A program made the translations under genes and the position numbers. The notes under the pieces are model-generated. The model worked only from the letters and a program-made list of their open reading frames with translations, had not been told where the DNA came from and made no database searches. A stretch of 50,434 nt of DNA, taken from assembly GCA_036741235.1 (NCBI GenBank), contig DAINSQ010000011.1, forward strand, positions 1 through 50,434. The letters run 5' to 3'. Position 1 is the stretch's first letter. Each line of letters opens with the position of its first letter. Origin of the DNA: JABWBR01 sp036741235 (GTDB lineage: Bacteria; Bacteroidota; Bacteroidia; Chitinophagales; Saprospiraceae). Below, piece after piece: positions 48,823-50,434 of the stretch.

Positions 48823-50434
48823 ATGAAAGCACTTTTAACACTAACAAAACTGGCAGGGATGACGCTGTTATTAGCGGTGACGAGCTCGCCGCTATGGGCC
48901 ACTACGTGTCCCAATGCCATAAACATTGCTTCGATACCCGTCACCAACCAGGCATTGGTTTGCGGCGCCGGCAACGATTTGAGCTCAACTACTGTGCCAA
49001 CAGTCTGTGGCGCTGCTTCGAACAGCTACAAAGGCGGTAACGAGGCGTTGTACACCTTTACGCCTACTACCACGGGCAATTACGTCATCAGTATTGCCGG
49101 GCAGTCGTGGACGGCTATTTTTGTTTATGCAGGTTGCCCTACCTCAGGAGGCACTTGCGTTGGTAGCATTGGTAACCTGGATACAAGCAAATCTTTGACT
49201 GTATCGCTGACTGCCGGGGTGACTTACTTCATCTGGTTCGACACTTTCCCCTCACCCCCCAGCCCCTGTCCGGGTACTTTCAGCCTGGATGTGGCGCCGC
49301 CGCCGCCGGCCAACGACAACTGCGCCGGCGCCATCGCCTTTCCGGCCATTCCAACCAATGGCTCCTGCTCCAGTGTGACGGTGAATACAGCTTTCGCAAC
49401 AGGTTCTGCCGATGCTACCTGCTTTGGTACGGAGGACGACGATGTCTGGTATAGTTTTACCGTTCCTGTGGGTTATACATCAGTTAACTATTCCAACACC
49501 AGTATTTCTGGTAACTCTGATAGAGCATTGCAGATCTTCAGCGGCAGTTGCCCCGGCACATCCATCGGGTGTTATGACCCCGAAACAGGCACTATTACCG
49601 GGCTTGTCGGCGGTCAAACTTACCTGTTGCGCGCCTACACCTACGGTTCGGGCGTAACTTCCAACTTCTCCATCTGCCTGAGCGTACCGCCGCCGCCGCC
49701 GGCCAACGACGAGTGCGCAGGCGCCATTCCGCTTACGGTGGGTTCTTCGTGTTCTTATACGCAATACACCAATGCCGGCGCTACCGGTTCGGTAGGACCT
49801 CCTGCGCCGGGTTGCGCCAGCTATTCGGGCGGTGATGTTTGGTTTAGTGTAGTGGTCCCTGCCGGCGGTCGATTGATATTTGATTCCAATACCGGCGTAT
49901 TAACTGACGGGGGTATGGCCATTTATTCCGGCAACTGCGGCGCTCTGACGCTTATTGAGTGCGACGACGATGACAGTGCCAATGGTTTGATGCCTTTCAT
50001 TGATCGTTCGGGGCTTACTCCGGGCTCTACGATTTTTGTTCGTTTCTGGGAATATTCCAATGACAACAACGGCACATTCAGCCTTTGCGTATATGCCCCA
50101 TTACCGCCTTGCAACGCTCCGGGTACGCCTTCGGCTTCCAATGTATCTTCCACCAGCGCTACTTTGAGCTGGGCTGCTGCCGGCGGCGCTATCAGCTACG
50201 ATTATTCGTTCGGCACAGCCGGTCATGTGTGCGGTACCGGTTCGGTTAACACCGCTGCTACCAGCGTTAACCTGACAGGCTTGATCCCGAATACGACCTA
50301 CACGTTCTGCGTACGCACCAGCACTTGCGGCGGCGGCGCTTCGAGCAACTATGTAAGCACTACCTTTACCACGGCCCCGCTGCCCAACGACGCCTGCGCG
50401 GGCGCCCAAACGGTTACTTGCGGCAGCACGATCA
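48823..50434 (+). CDS. partial secreted repeat protein with fibronectin type III domain
   Basis: An open frame from the ATG at 48823 to the window edge without a stop (537 codons plus one base). A signal peptide (MKALLTLTKLAGMTLLLAV to SSPLWA) leads to beta-rich units. Two clear linkers PPPPPANDxCAGAI (near 49293 and 49686) separate domains with DDVWYSFTVPVG and GGDVWFSVVVPAG cores, as in secreted adhesin-type Bacteroidota proteins. A fibronectin type III domain follows (APGTPSASNVSSTSATLSWA, ending TYTFCVRTSTCG), then another PNDACAGAQ unit. It is likely a T9SS cargo with a sorting domain beyond the window. Its role may be adhesion, but this cannot be shown from the fragment. Confidence 0.85.
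   Translation, partial: MKALLTLTKLAGMTLLLAVTSSPLWATTCPNAINIASIPVTNQALVCGAGNDLSSTTVPTVCGAASNSYKGGNEALYTFTPTTTGNYVISIAGQSWTAIFVYAGCPTSGGTCVGSIGNLDTSKSLTVSLTAGVTYFIWFDTFPSPPSPCPGTFSLDVAPPPPANDNCAGAIAFPAIPTNGSCSSVTVNTAFATGSADATCFGTEDDDVWYSFTVPVGYTSVNYSNTSISGNSDRALQIFSGSCPGTSIGCYDPETGTITGLVGGQTYLLRAYTYGSGVTSNFSICLSVPPPPPANDECAGAIPLTVGSSCSYTQYTNAGATGSVGPPAPGCASYSGGDVWFSVVVPAGGRLIFDSNTGVLTDGGMAIYSGNCGALTLIECDDDDSANGLMPFIDRSGLTPGSTIFVRFWEYSNDNNGTFSLCVYAPLPPCNAPGTPSASNVSSTSATLSWAAAGGAISYDYSFGTAGHVCGTGSVNTAATSVNLTGLIPNTTYTFCVRTSTCGGGASSNYVSTTFTTAPLPNDACAGAQTVTCGSTI

Overview
The window looks like a chromosomal piece of a free-living Bacteroidota bacterium, most likely from the Saprospirales group. This is inferred from gene content, not from a marker gene: several secreted proteins end in type IX secretion (T9SS) sorting domains, there is a PorZ-like T9SS protein, a FecR regulator with the Bacteroidota C-terminal domain, a DUF3127 protein, SprB-like and cohesin-like repeats, a separate feoA-feoB pair, and TAnnTTTG promoter-like motifs. 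No rRNA, tRNA, CRISPR array, phage module or insertion sequence was found.

Layout. 1-3.4 kb: a leftward operon of a FecR anti-sigma-type regulator, an STN-domain protein with surface repeats, and a small outer-membrane barrel; no sigma factor lies next to it. 3.6-6.8 kb: an M15 peptidase, a short-chain dehydrogenase and an MlaE/MlaF lipid transporter pair. 6.8-10 kb: porZ and an OmpH/Skp chaperone. 10-13.4 kb: a His-rich small protein, a TonB-dependent receptor and a His/Asp-rich lipoprotein, which together read as a metal-uptake cassette closed by a terminator. 13.5-17 kb: a membrane protein, a dipeptide epimerase overlapping it antisense, DUF3127, an ArsC-like protein without the usual cysteine, and a barrel protein. 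17.1-18.0 kb: a PIN-type toxin-antitoxin pair lying exactly between two identical 37-bp direct repeats, with the toxin frameshifted in a 7-T run. 18-22.5 kb: a histidine kinase and response regulator, RimK and a UMF1-type transporter. 22.5-26.2 kb: a fused EtfB-EtfA protein and ETF-quinone oxidoreductase, which together pass electrons from flavin dehydrogenases to the quinone pool. 26.3-29.1 kb: a MacB/FtsX-type permease and a helical protein of unknown function.

29.3-35.1 kb: a four-cohesin T9SS protein, a dockerin-like protein directly behind it and a GH29 alpha-L-fucosidase, suggesting surface assembly and glycan use. 35.1-41.2 kb: feoB and feoA (ferrous iron uptake), a conserved protein with a nucleosidase-like end, a small unknown protein and a DUF4143 ATPase preceded by a perfect 18-bp inverted repeat. 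41.3-46.1 kb: two secreted T9SS proteases (S8 subtilase and reprolysin-like metalloprotease). 46.3-48.6 kb: a short one-domain BatD relative translationally coupled to full BatD. From 48.8 kb a long secreted repeat protein with a fibronectin type III domain runs off the right edge.

A recurring feature is short tandem repeats (8- and 10-bp units) placed at gene ends, two of which encode the C-terminal residues of neighbouring proteins. The most interesting candidates are the FecR/STN-surface-repeat operon without a TonB barrel, the repeat-flanked toxin-antitoxin insertion, and the adjacent cohesin and dockerin genes.
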